Shown one piece after another: positions 1 to 6,977 of a stretch of DNA of 19,946 bases (the first letter of the stretch is position 1; each line of letters opens with the position of its first letter). The position numbers and the translations under genes are program-made. Below the pieces are notes generated by a model, which was not told where the DNA came from, did no database searches, and saw only the letters and a program-made list of their open reading frames with translations. Source of the DNA: JAKFDI01 sp044508835 (GTDB taxonomy: Bacteria; Pseudomonadota; Gammaproteobacteria; Burkholderiales; Burkholderiaceae_C); contig JBIQHD010000052.1 of the NCBI GenBank assembly GCA_044508835.1, positions 1-19,946 of the forward strand, in the 5' to 3' direction.

Positions 1-61
1 CCGCGCTCTGTCATGCAACGCGGATCAGCACTGAGTTATGCAGACCTTCCTTAACACCAAC

Positions 62-2641
62 CTACGCATCGATATTCGCCGCCCGCAACGCATTGTTTTC
101 GATGAACTGCCGGCGCGGCTCCACCTCGTCGCCCATCAGCATGGTGAACACCCGGTCGGCCTCGATCGCGTCGTCGATCTGCACGCGCAGCAGGCGGCGC
201 ACGTTCGGGTCCATGGTGGTTTCCCAGAGCTGCTCGGGGTTCATCTCGCCCAGGCCCTTGTAGCGCTGGCGGCCGACGGCACCTTCGGCCTGCTTGAGCA
301 GCCAGGCCATGGCCTCGCGGAAGTCGCCGGCCTTGGCTTCCTTCTGGCGCTCGCCCTCGCCGCGCTTGACGACGGCATCGGGGCCGACCAGGCCCTTGAA
401 GGTCTTGCCGGCGGTGCTGAGCGCCTGGAAGTCGGCGCCGTGCAGGAAGTCGGCGGTGATGACGCTGCTCTTCACGTTGCCGTGCAGCATGCGGCTCACG
501 CGCAGGATGTGCTTGTCGGTGCGGCTGTCGAACTCGGCGCTGACCTCGGCGTTGCGCAGCGCGCGCTCGAGCTCGCGGGCGGAGGCCTCGGCGGCTTCGG
601 TCGAGTCGAGGTTGAGCTCCAGGCCGTTGGCCATGGCGCGCAGCGCGTCCACGTCCATCCAGTTCGACAGGCGCTCGACGACGTGGTGCGCCAGCACGTA
701 CTGCCGCGCCAGGGCTTCCAGCGCCTCGCCCTGCAGCACGGCGGCGCCGGGCACGCCGGTCTCGAGCTTGGCGTCCTTCAGCGCGACGCGCAGCAGGTAG
801 GCGTCGAGGTCGACGTCGTCCTTGAGGTAGAGCTCCTCCTTGCCGAACTTCACCTTGTACAGCGGCGGCTGGGCGATGTAGATGTGGCCGCGCTCCACCA
901 GCTCGGGCATCTGGCGGTAGAAGAAGGTGAGCAGCAGGGTGCGGATGTGCGCGCCGTCCACGTCGGCATCGGTCATGATGATGATGCGGTGGTAGCGCAG
1001 CTTGTCGGGGTTGAAGTCGTCGCTGCCGTTGTTGTTCCCGCTGCCGCCGCTCTTGCCGATGCCGGTGCCCAGCGCGGTGATGAGCGTGAGGATGGCCTCG
1101 CTGGACAGCAGCTTCTCGTAGCGCGCCTTCTCGACGTTGAGGATCTTGCCGCGCAGCGGCAGGATCGCCTGGAACTTGCGGTCGCGCCCCTGCTTGGCGG
1201 AGCCGCCGGCGGAGTCGCCCTCGACGATGTAGATCTCGCACAGCGCCGGGTCCTTCTCCTGGCAGTCGGCGAGCTTGCCGGGCAGGCCCATGCCGTCGAG
1301 CACGCCCTTGCGGCGCGTCATCTCGCGCGCCTTGCGCGCGGCCTCGCGGGCGCGCGCGGCGTCGACGATCTTGCCGCAGATGATCTTGGCGTCGTTCGGG
1401 TTCTCCAGCAGGTAGTCGGTGAGCGCCTTGCTCACCACCTCCTCGACCGGGCCGCGCACCTCGCTGGAGACGAGCTTGTCCTTGGTCTGGCTGCTGAACT
1501 TGGGCTCGGGCACCTTCACGCTCAGCACGCAGCACAGGCCTTCGCGCATGTCGTCGCCGCTGACCTCGACCTTGGCCTTCTTGGCGAGCTCGTTGTCCTC
1601 GATGTACTTGTTGATGACGCGCGTCATCGCCGCGCGCAGGCCGGTGAGGTGGGTGCCGCCGTCACGCTGCGGGATGTTGTTGGTGAAGCACAGCACGTTC
1701 TCGCTGTAGCCGTCGTTCCACTGCATCGCCACCTCGGTGGTGATGAGGCTGCCGTGCTCGGTGCCCTTCTCGCCGGTGGCGTGGAACACGGTCGGGTGCA
1801 GCACCTTCTTGCCGGTGTTGATGAAGTCGACGAAGCCCTTCACGCCGCCGGCGAAGGCGAAGTTGTCCTCCTTGCCGCTGCGCTCGTCGAGCAGGCGGAT
1901 CTTCACGCCGTTGTTGAGGAAGCTCAGCTCGCGCAGGCGCTTGCTGAGGATCTCGTAGTGGAAGTCGATGTTCTCGAAGATCTCGTCGTCGGGCAGGAAG
2001 TGCACCTCGGTGCCGCGCTTCTCGGTGTCGCCGGTGATGCGCATGGGGCTGATCTCCACGCCGTCGCGCTGCTGGATCACGCGGTCCTGCGGCACGCCCT
2101 TGCGGAACTCGAGCAGGTGCACCTTGCCCTCGCGGCGCACGACGAGGCGCAGCCACTTGCTCAGCGCGTTGACGCAGGACACGCCCACGCCGTGCAGGCC
2201 GCCCGAGACCTTGTAGCTGTTCTGGTTGAACTTGCCGCCCGCATGCAGCTCGGTCAGCGCGATCTCGGCGGCGCTGCGCCGGGGCTCGTGCTTGTCGTCC
2301 ATCTTCACGCCGGTGGGGATGCCGCGGCCGTTGTCGGTGACGGAGATGGAGTTGTCGGAGTGGATGGTGACGATGATGTCGTCGCAATAGCCGGCCAGCG
2401 CCTCGTCGATGGAGTTGTCGACCACCTCGAACACCAGGTGGTGCAGGCCGGTGCCGTCCGAGGTGTCGCCGATGTACATGCCGGGGCGCTTGCGCACCGC
2501 CTCCAGGCCCTCGAGGATCTGGATGCTGCCCTCGCCGTAGGCTTCGCCGACCGGCCCGACGGCGGCCGCCTCGGAGGCCTTGTCGGCCCGCTTGTTGTCA
2601 CGGTCGCTGCCCGCGTCGGGGGTGTTCTGCACGTCACTCAT
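62..2641 (-). CDS. gyrB: DNA gyrase subunit B
   Basis: This is the ATPase subunit of DNA gyrase, which pairs with GyrA to introduce negative supercoils. The 859-residue product carries the GHKL ATP-binding signatures near the N terminus (VVDNSIDEALAG about residue 73, DNGRGIPTG about 103, GGLHGVGVSCVNALS about 147). The TOPRIM acidic motifs EGDSAGG (about 473) and TDADVDGAHIRT (about 555) lie in the second half, followed by the usual C-terminal QRYKGLGEMNPEQLWETTM. Length fits betaproteobacterial GyrB, which carries an insertion in the TOPRIM half relative to shorter bacterial forms. The start at 2641 gives an N-terminal extension of about 30 residues before the conserved EGSIQILEGLEAVRKRPGMYIGD. 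It is the third gene of a leftward dnaA-dnaN-gyrB series, 109 bp after dnaN. Identification is secure. Confidence 0.98.
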   Translation of the reverse strand: MSDVQNTPDAGSDRDNKRADKASEAAAVGPVGEAYGEGSIQILEGLEAVRKRPGMYIGDTSDGTGLHHLVFEVVDNSIDEALAGYCDDIIVTIHSDNSISVTDNGRGIPTGVKMDDKHEPRRSAAEIALTELHAGGKFNQNSYKVSGGLHGVGVSCVNALSKWLRLVVRREGKVHLLEFRKGVPQDRVIQQRDGVEISPMRITGDTEKRGTEVHFLPDDEIFENIDFHYEILSKRLRELSFLNNGVKIRLLDERSGKEDNFAFAGGVKGFVDFINTGKKVLHPTVFHATGEKGTEHGSLITTEVAMQWNDGYSENVLCFTNNIPQRDGGTHLTGLRAAMTRVINKYIEDNELAKKAKVEVSGDDMREGLCCVLSVKVPEPKFSSQTKDKLVSSEVRGPVEEVVSKALTDYLLENPNDAKIICGKIVDAARAREAARKAREMTRRKGVLDGMGLPGKLADCQEKDPALCEIYIVEGDSAGGSAKQGRDRKFQAILPLRGKILNVEKARYEKLLSSEAILTLITALGTGIGKSGGSGNNNGSDDFNPDKLRYHRIIIMTDADVDGAHIRTLLLTFFYRQMPELVERGHIYIAQPPLYKVKFGKEELYLKDDVDLDAYLLRVALKDAKLETGVPGAAVLQGEALEALARQYVLAHHVVERLSNWMDVDALRAMANGLELNLDSTEAAEASARELERALRNAEVSAEFDSRTDKHILRVSRMLHGNVKSSVITADFLHGADFQALSTAGKTFKGLVGPDAVVKRGEGERQKEAKAGDFREAMAWLLKQAEGAVGRQRYKGLGEMNPEQLWETTMDPNVRRLLRVQIDDAIEADRVFTMLMGDEVEPRRQFIENNALRAANIDA

Positions 2642-2704
2642 TGCTTCATCGACTCACGGTTCGGGCTGGCGCGACAGCGCATTCGCAGCCCCTTGGAAAC
2701 GGCA

Positions 2705-2724
2705 GAGCGGGCCGCAGCCCGCTC
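2705..2724 (-). terminator. Perfect hairpin between dnaN and gyrB (possible attenuator)
   Basis: A perfect 8-bp stem (GAGCGGGC / GCCCGCTC) with a 4-nt loop lies in the 109-bp dnaN-gyrB gap, 26 bp past the dnaN stop. There is no following T tract on the minus strand, so it is at best a partial or Rho-assisted terminator, or an mRNA-processing or stability element that separates dnaN from gyrB expression. Confidence 0.4.
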
Positions 2725-2750
2725 GCGCCTGGCCGGCCGGGTGCCGGACT

Positions 2751-3857
2751 TCAGATCCGCATGGGCATCACCACGTACTTGAAGCCGGCCTGCTCGGGCA
2801 CGGTGATCAATACGCTGGAGCTGGTGTCCTGCAGCTCGAGCTTGACCATCTCCTGCTGGATGTTGGAGAGCGCATCCATCAGGTAGGTCACGTTGAAGCC
2901 GATCTCGATGACGTCGCCGCCGTAGTCGACTTCGAGCTCTTCCTTGGCCTCTTCCTGTTCGGCGTTGCTCGACGCGATGCGCAGCGTGCCGGGCTCGAGG
3001 TTCACGCGCACGCCCTTGAACTTCTCGCTCGTGAGGATGGCCGCGCGCTGCAGGCAGGCCAGCAGCGGCGCCCGCCCGAGGGTGAGCGAGTTCTTGTGGT
3101 TCTTGGGGACGACGCGGTTGTAGTCGGGGAACTTGCCCTCGACCAGCTTGGTGACGAACTCCAGGCCCGAGAACGCGAACTTGGCCTGGTTGCCGGCGAA
3201 GCGCATCTCGATCGGCGTGTCCTCGTCCTTCAGCAGACGCTGCAGCTCGAGCACCGTCTTGCGCGGCAGGATCACCTCCTGCTTGGGCATCTCCACCTCG
3301 AGCAGGGCCTGCGCCAGCGCCAGGCGGTGGCCGTCGGTGGCCACCAGCGTGAGGCTCTTGCCCTCGGCGACGAACAGGATGCCGTTGAGGTAGTAGCGGA
3401 TGTCGTGCACCGCCATCGCGAAGTGCACCTGGTTGACCAGCGTCTTGAGCACCTTCTGCGGCACGGCGAAGGCGGGGCCGAAGTCGGCCGCCTCCTGCAC
3501 CAGCGGGAAGTCGTCGCTGGGCATGGTCTGCAGCGTGAAGCGGCTCTTGCCGCCCTGCAGGGTGAGCTTGTTCTGCACGGCGCTCAGCGTGACGTTCTGG
3601 TCGGCGGGCAGGGCCTTGAGGATGTCGATGAGCTTGCGCGCCCCGACCGTGGTGGCGAAGTCGCCGGCATCGCCGTCGAGCTCGGCCGTGGTGCGCACCT
3701 GGATCTCGAGGTCGCTGGTGGTGAACTCGACGTCGCGCCCCGTCTTGCGGATCAGCACGTTGGCAAGGATGGGCAAGGTGTGCCGGCGCTCGACGATGCC
3801 CTGCACCGCCTGCAGCGCGCCGAGCAGTTTTTCTTGCGTTGCCTTCAAGACAATCAT
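2751..3857 (-). CDS. dnaN: DNA polymerase III beta sliding clamp
   Basis: This encodes the ring-shaped processivity clamp that tethers DNA polymerase III and many repair proteins to DNA. The product is 368 residues, the usual length. It begins MIVLKATQEKLLGALQAVQGIVERRHTLPILANVLI and ends in the conserved clamp tail with the pattern FKYVVMPMRI, where the M-P-M/R-R/L residues form part of the partner-binding pocket. It starts at ATG 3857 with a GAGG ribosome-binding site about six bases upstream. It lies between dnaA (327 bp upstream) and gyrB (109 bp downstream), the standard order around a bacterial origin. Nothing odd was seen. Confidence 0.98.
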   Translation of the reverse strand: MIVLKATQEKLLGALQAVQGIVERRHTLPILANVLIRKTGRDVEFTTSDLEIQVRTTAELDGDAGDFATTVGARKLIDILKALPADQNVTLSAVQNKLTLQGGKSRFTLQTMPSDDFPLVQEAADFGPAFAVPQKVLKTLVNQVHFAMAVHDIRYYLNGILFVAEGKSLTLVATDGHRLALAQALLEVEMPKQEVILPRKTVLELQRLLKDEDTPIEMRFAGNQAKFAFSGLEFVTKLVEGKFPDYNRVVPKNHKNSLTLGRAPLLACLQRAAILTSEKFKGVRVNLEPGTLRIASSNAEQEEAKEELEVDYGGDVIEIGFNVTYLMDALSNIQQEMVKLELQDTSSSVLITVPEQAGFKYVVMPMRI

Positions 3858-4184
3858 TTAAGCCTCTTCACTTGGTCGTTGTAGTAGAGGGACCGCGTCT
3901 TCTGTGGAGAACCGCATTTTCGCCTGTTCCTTCAACCGCTTAGCTCACGACGAACCCTGTGGGCGCAGCCCTCGCGAAACACGCGCTGAACATGAACAAC
4001 TCGCGTGCCGGGCGCTTGCCTGTGGACAGCCGATCAGTTGTCAGAAAGTTGTCCCCACAGTTGTTGTTTGACAAACGCGCCGCGGCAAGTGATGCATTCC
4101 CAAGCAAACGCCAGGGATCCGGCTTTGCCGGTCCGCTGGTGTTGCCCCTCGAGGGGCGCGCGAAGCGCGTCGGGGTGGGCCAAA
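3858..4184. promoter_or_regulatory. dnaA-dnaN intergenic region with weak DnaA-box-like sites
   Basis: This 327-bp gap holds no gene. It contains sites close to the DnaA box TTATCCACA, read on the minus strand: TTCTCCACA at 3903-3911 (one mismatch) and CTGTCCACA at 4021-4029 (two mismatches). A related TGTCCCCACA run on the plus strand ends at 4059. A TTTGACAAA palindrome lies at 4067-4075. Together with the leftward dnaN/gyrB and rightward rpmH arrangement, this could be part of oriC, or simply the dnaN promoter region. No convincing AT-rich unwinding element is visible, so the origin is not assigned to this gap with confidence. Confidence 0.4.
4119..4169. repeat. REP-like cluster of three hairpins downstream of dnaA
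   Basis: Three adjacent inverted repeats follow one another: CCGGCTTTGCCGG (4119-4131), GCCCCTCGAGGGGC (4144-4157) and CGCGC-GAA-GCGCG (4157-4169). They start 16 bp past the dnaA stop when read on the minus strand, so they could end or protect the dnaA transcript. From memory, very similar GC-rich palindromic blocks recur in many Comamonadaceae genomes; this is unverified. A single copy lies in the window, so repetition cannot be shown here. Confidence 0.45.
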
Positions 4185-5585
4185 TCATCCCTTCAACGTT
4201 TGTTCCAGCACGTGCAGCTGCTGGTTCAGCTCGGTGTTCTTCTGCCGCTCCGCGGCGATCTTGCGCACCGCGTGCAGCACGGTCGTGTGGTCGCGCCCGC
4301 CGAAGAGCTCGCCGATCTCGGGCAGGCTCTTCTGCGTCATCTCCTTGGCGAGGTACATGGCGATCTGGCGCGGCCGGGCGATGCTGGCCGGGCGCTTCTT
4401 CGAGTACATGTCGGCGACCTTGATCTTGTAGAAGTCGGCGCAGGTCTTCTGGATGTTCTCGACGCCGACCTGCCGGTTCTGGATCGACAGCAGGTCCTTG
4501 AGCGCCTCGCGCGCCAGGTTGATGTTGATCTCCTTGTGGGAGAAGCGCGAGTACGCGAGGATCTTGCGCAGCGCGCCCTCGAGCTCGCGCACGTTGGCGC
4601 GCACGTTCTTGGCTACGAAGAAGGCCACGTCCTCCGGCATCGAGGCGCCTTCGGCCTCGGCCTTGCGGATGAGGATGGCCACGCGCATCTCGAGCTCGGG
4701 CGGCTCGATGGCCACCGTCAGCCCGGCGTCGAAGCGGCTGGTCAGCCGCTCGTCGATGTCCACCAGCCCCTTGGGGTAGGTGTCGCTGGTCATGATGATG
4801 TGCGCGCGCTTGGCCAGCAGCGCCTCGAAGGCGTTGAAGAATTCCTCCTGCGTGCGCTCCTTGCCGGCGAAGAACTGCACGTCGTCGATCAGCAGCAGGT
4901 CGAGCTGGTGGTACTTGGCCTTGAGCTCGTCGAAGGTCTTGCGCTGGTAGTTCTTCACCACGTCGGTGATGAACTGCTCGGCGTGCAGGTAGAGGATGCG
5001 CGCGTCGGGCCGGTCGGCCAGCAGGGCGTTGCCCACAGCGTGGATGAGATGGGTCTTGCCTAAGCCCACGCCGCCGTAGATGAACAGCGGGTTGTACATC
5101 TGGCCGGGTGCGCCGGCCACGTGCAGCGCGGCGGTGCGCGCCATCTGGTTGGCGCGGCCCGGCACGAGGGTGTCGAAGGTGAGGTTCAGGTTCAGCCGGT
5201 GCGTCGTCGCCGGCGGCGCGGGCTGGGACGGCCGGGCCGGCGCCTGGCCGTTCAGGCCGGCGGCCAGCGTCGCGGCCGCCGCCACGGGCCCGCTGCGCAC
5301 GGGCAGGGCCAGGGGCGCCGCGTGGTCGCGCGGGGTGAGGGTGATGTCCAGGCGCACCGGCTTGCCGGCGAGCTCGCTCAGCACGCTCTCGATGCGGCCG
5401 GCGTACTGGTTGCGGATCCAGTCGAGCTTGAAGCGGTTGGGCACGCGCAGCGTCACCACCGCGCCGTCGCCGCCGCCGTCCGACACGTCGGCCGTGGGCA
5501 GGGGGCGGATCCAGGTGTTGAACTGTTGTTCGGGCAGTTCGGCTGCCAGTCGCTCGCAGCCGCGCTGCCAAAGGTCAGCGCTCAT
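4185..5585 (-). CDS. dnaA: Chromosomal replication initiator protein DnaA
   Basis: DnaA is the AAA+ ATPase that binds DnaA boxes and melts oriC. The chosen start at 5585 gives 466 residues beginning MSADLWQRGCERLAAELPEQ, which matches the family N terminus (domain I, with the FNTWIRPL motif). A longer frame to 5618 adds only MPPLRKELFHK, which has no family counterpart. Domain III shows Walker A GGVGLGKTH (about residue 171), Walker B LLLIDDVQFF (about 228) and sensor/arginine-finger segments. Domain IV ends with the DnaA signature GGRDHTTVLHAVRKI (about 427), which contacts the DNA box. No strong ribosome-binding site precedes either start. The likely promoter lies at 5648-5676, with a DnaA box over its -10 element, so autoregulation is expected. 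Identification is secure; the start is slightly uncertain. Confidence 0.97.
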   Translation of the reverse strand: MSADLWQRGCERLAAELPEQQFNTWIRPLPTADVSDGGGDGAVVTLRVPNRFKLDWIRNQYAGRIESVLSELAGKPVRLDITLTPRDHAAPLALPVRSGPVAAAATLAAGLNGQAPARPSQPAPPATTHRLNLNLTFDTLVPGRANQMARTAALHVAGAPGQMYNPLFIYGGVGLGKTHLIHAVGNALLADRPDARILYLHAEQFITDVVKNYQRKTFDELKAKYHQLDLLLIDDVQFFAGKERTQEEFFNAFEALLAKRAHIIMTSDTYPKGLVDIDERLTSRFDAGLTVAIEPPELEMRVAILIRKAEAEGASMPEDVAFFVAKNVRANVRELEGALRKILAYSRFSHKEININLAREALKDLLSIQNRQVGVENIQKTCADFYKIKVADMYSKKRPASIARPRQIAMYLAKEMTQKSLPEIGELFGGRDHTTVLHAVRKIAAERQKNTELNQQLHVLEQTLKG

Positions 5586-5587
5586 CT

Positions 5588-5596
5588 TGTGGAAAA
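5588..5596 (-). promoter_or_regulatory. DnaA-box-like site beside the dnaA start codon
   Basis: Read on the minus strand this is TTTTCCACA, one mismatch from the DnaA consensus TTATCCACA. It sits two bases upstream of the preferred dnaA start, where bound DnaA could block transcription or, with the box at 5649-5657, form a loop or filament. The spacing between the two sites is about 60 bp. Confidence 0.45.
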
Positions 5597-5647
5597 GTTC
5601 TTTTCGGAGCGGCGGCATTCTACGGTGCCGGCGGGCTCGGGACCGTG

Positions 5648-5676
5648 GTTATCCACAGTTTCACGGCGCCGGTCAA
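5648..5676 (-). promoter_or_regulatory. dnaA promoter overlapping a perfect DnaA box
   Basis: On the minus strand a -35 element TTGACC (5671-5676) is followed after exactly 17 bp by GATAAC (5648-5653), a fair sigma70 -10. The plus-strand sequence TTATCCACA at 5649-5657 is a perfect consensus DnaA box and covers the -10 hexamer. Predicted transcription begins near 5641, giving a leader of about 56 nt to the dnaA start at 5585. The overlap predicts repression of dnaA by its own product, as is known for dnaA genes of other bacteria. Confidence 0.7.
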
Positions 5677-5711
5677 TCCCGCCGCCGGCCCGCATGCCGT
5701 GGTGCAAGTCT

Positions 5712-5740
5712 TTGACGGGCAAGACACTTTTTGGTGTAAT
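5712..5740 (+). promoter_or_regulatory. Sigma70 promoter for rpmH
   Basis: TTGACG (5712-5717) and TGTAAT (5735-5740) are separated by an ideal 17 bp and face rpmH. Each hexamer matches consensus at five of six positions. Transcription would start near 5747, leaving an untranslated leader of about 200 nt before rpmH. That leader is GC-rich and no RNA motif or reading frame was recognised in it. Confidence 0.75.
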
Positions 5741-5951
5741 AGTGGGTTTCCCGAATCGGAGCCGGCTGCAGTGGTTTGATGGCCGCGGCGTTCGCAGGCG
5801 ATGTGGGTGGTGTGGGGGCAGGGCCGAGCGTGAGGTCGCGCCCGGCGCCATGCACCTGCACCTCGGGAACCCCCAGCATCCGAGACTGCGGCTTTCCTGC
5901 CCGCCGGAACGCACCCGTCAACGCGCAACCCGCGACGCCCCAGGAAGAACC

Positions 5952-6086
5952 ATGAAACGCACCTACCAAGCCTCGAAGACCCGCCGCGCCCGCACCCACG
6001 GTTTCCTCGTGCGCATGAAGACCCGCGGCGGCCGCGCCGTGATCCGCGCGCGCCGCGCGAAGGGCCGCAAGCGCCTGGGTCTCTGA
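5952..6086 (+). CDS. rpmH: 50S ribosomal protein L34
   Basis: This is the 44-residue basic protein L34 of the large ribosomal subunit. The sequence MKRTYQASKTRRARTHGFLV followed by R-M-K-T-R-G-G-R and the ending KGRKRLGL is diagnostic; more than a third of residues are Arg or Lys. ATG at 5952 is preceded by AGGA at 5942-5945. It is the first gene after the rightward promoter at 5712-5740 and is followed 47 bp later by rnpA, the near-universal pairing that links ribosome and RNase P synthesis. Confidence 0.98.
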   Translation: MKRTYQASKTRRARTHGFLVRMKTRGGRAVIRARRAKGRKRLGL

Positions 6087-6133
6087 GCCGGCCGGGCCGC
6101 ATCGCCCCGGCCGCCGCACCAGCTTCGCCACCC

Positions 6134-6595
6134 GTGGTCGGCCGCATCGTTCGCGCTGCCGATTTCGAGCGGGCGCTCGGCACCCGGCCGGCCGCCCGCA
6201 GCCCCCACTTCGCCCTTCACCACGTCGAGGGTGTGCCCGGCACGCCCCGGCGCGGCCTCACGCAGCCTGGAGCAGCCGAGTTGTCAACAGGCGATGCACC
6301 AGAACCGGACAGGTCTGTGGATGACTTGCCCGCGCCGGCCTGGGCCGGGATGGTGGTGCCCAAGCGCCACGCCCGCCGCGCGGTGACGCGCTCGCTGCTC
6401 AAGCGCCAGATCCGCGCCGCCTTCGTGCGCGAATCGCGGCTGCCCGGCGGCTTGTGGGTGGTGCGCCTGCGCGCGCCGTTCGACCGTGCGCGCTTCGCGA
6501 GCCCGGCCTCGGACGCGCTGCGCGCCGCGGCGCGGGCCGAGCTCGACGTGCTGCTCGACGACGCCGTGCGCCACCGTGCGGGCGCCGCACGTTGA
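6134..6595 (+). CDS. rnpA: Ribonuclease P protein component
   Basis: RnpA is the small basic protein that assists RNase P RNA in cutting the 5' leader from precursor tRNAs. The 153-residue product shows the RNR-type signature KRHARRAVTRSLLKRQIRAAF (about residues 76-96), preceded by the beta-strand GMVVPKR. The N-terminal RAADFERAL matches the family start region, so the GTG start at 6134 is about right, although no clear ribosome-binding site precedes it. Between the first strands and the signature there is an extra Pro/Gly/Asp-rich segment of roughly 30 residues (about 33-70) compared with the E. coli protein. It sits between rpmH and yidD, 10 bp before the latter. Confidence 0.92.
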   Translation: MVGRIVRAADFERALGTRPAARSPHFALHHVEGVPGTPRRGLTQPGAAELSTGDAPEPDRSVDDLPAPAWAGMVVPKRHARRAVTRSLLKRQIRAAFVRESRLPGGLWVVRLRAPFDRARFASPASDALRAAARAELDVLLDDAVRHRAGAAR

Positions 6596-6605
6596 GCACC
6601 GCCCG

Positions 6606-6977
6606 ATGAGGCCGGACCTGCCTGCCGGCTCGCGCCTTGCGGCCCTGCGCGCGCTGCCGCGCCGGGCGCTGATCGCCTTGGTGCGGGGCTACCGCTTCTT
6701 CCTGAGCCCGTGGCTGGGCAGTTCCTGCCGCTTCGAGCCGACCTGCTCGGCCTACGCCCTGGAGGCGCTCGAGCGGCACGGCGCCGCGGCCGGCACGGCG
6801 CTCATGCTCGCACGCCTGGCGCGCTGCCATCCGTGGTGCGCCGGCGGGCACGACCCGGTGCCGGCCGCGCCGCCGCGCCTGTTCACCCGCCTGTTCGAAC
6901 CCCCGCCCGCGGATCCCCCGGCTGCGCCCGGCGCGCCGTCGCGGTCTTCCCTCTCTGTCGAAAAGAACGCTCCATGA
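6606..6977 (+). CDS. yidD: Membrane protein insertion efficiency factor YidD
   Basis: YidD is a small membrane-associated protein that assists YidC in inserting inner-membrane proteins. The 123-residue product has the full family core: RGYRFFLSPWLGSSCRF, EPTCSAYALEALERHG, then LARCHPWCAGGHDPVP, including the three conserved cysteines. The start at 6606 was chosen because homology begins just after it; an upstream in-frame extension to 6486 lies within rnpA and looks unrelated. The tail beyond about residue 80 is Pro/Ala-rich. Its stop overlaps the yidC start (ATGA at 6974-6977), so the two are translationally coupled. Confidence 0.95.
   Translation: MRPDLPAGSRLAALRALPRRALIALVRGYRFFLSPWLGSSCRFEPTCSAYALEALERHGAAAGTALMLARLARCHPWCAGGHDPVPAAPPRLFTRLFEPPPADPPAAPGAPSRSSLSVEKNAP

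Noticed and set aside
38..2782. 914-codon open frame on the plus strand opposite gyrB
   Set aside because: It mirrors gyrB, is composed mostly of Ala/Leu/Val/His/Asp runs typical of the complement of a GC-rich gene, and has no recognisable domain.
2580..3884. 434-codon plus-strand frame opposite dnaN
   Set aside because: It is an antisense shadow of dnaN spanning the gyrB-dnaN gap, without family features.
5586..5618. Longer DnaA start at 5618
   Set aside because: The additional 11 residues have no counterpart in DnaA proteins and cover the DnaA-box-like site; the start at 5585 aligns with the family.
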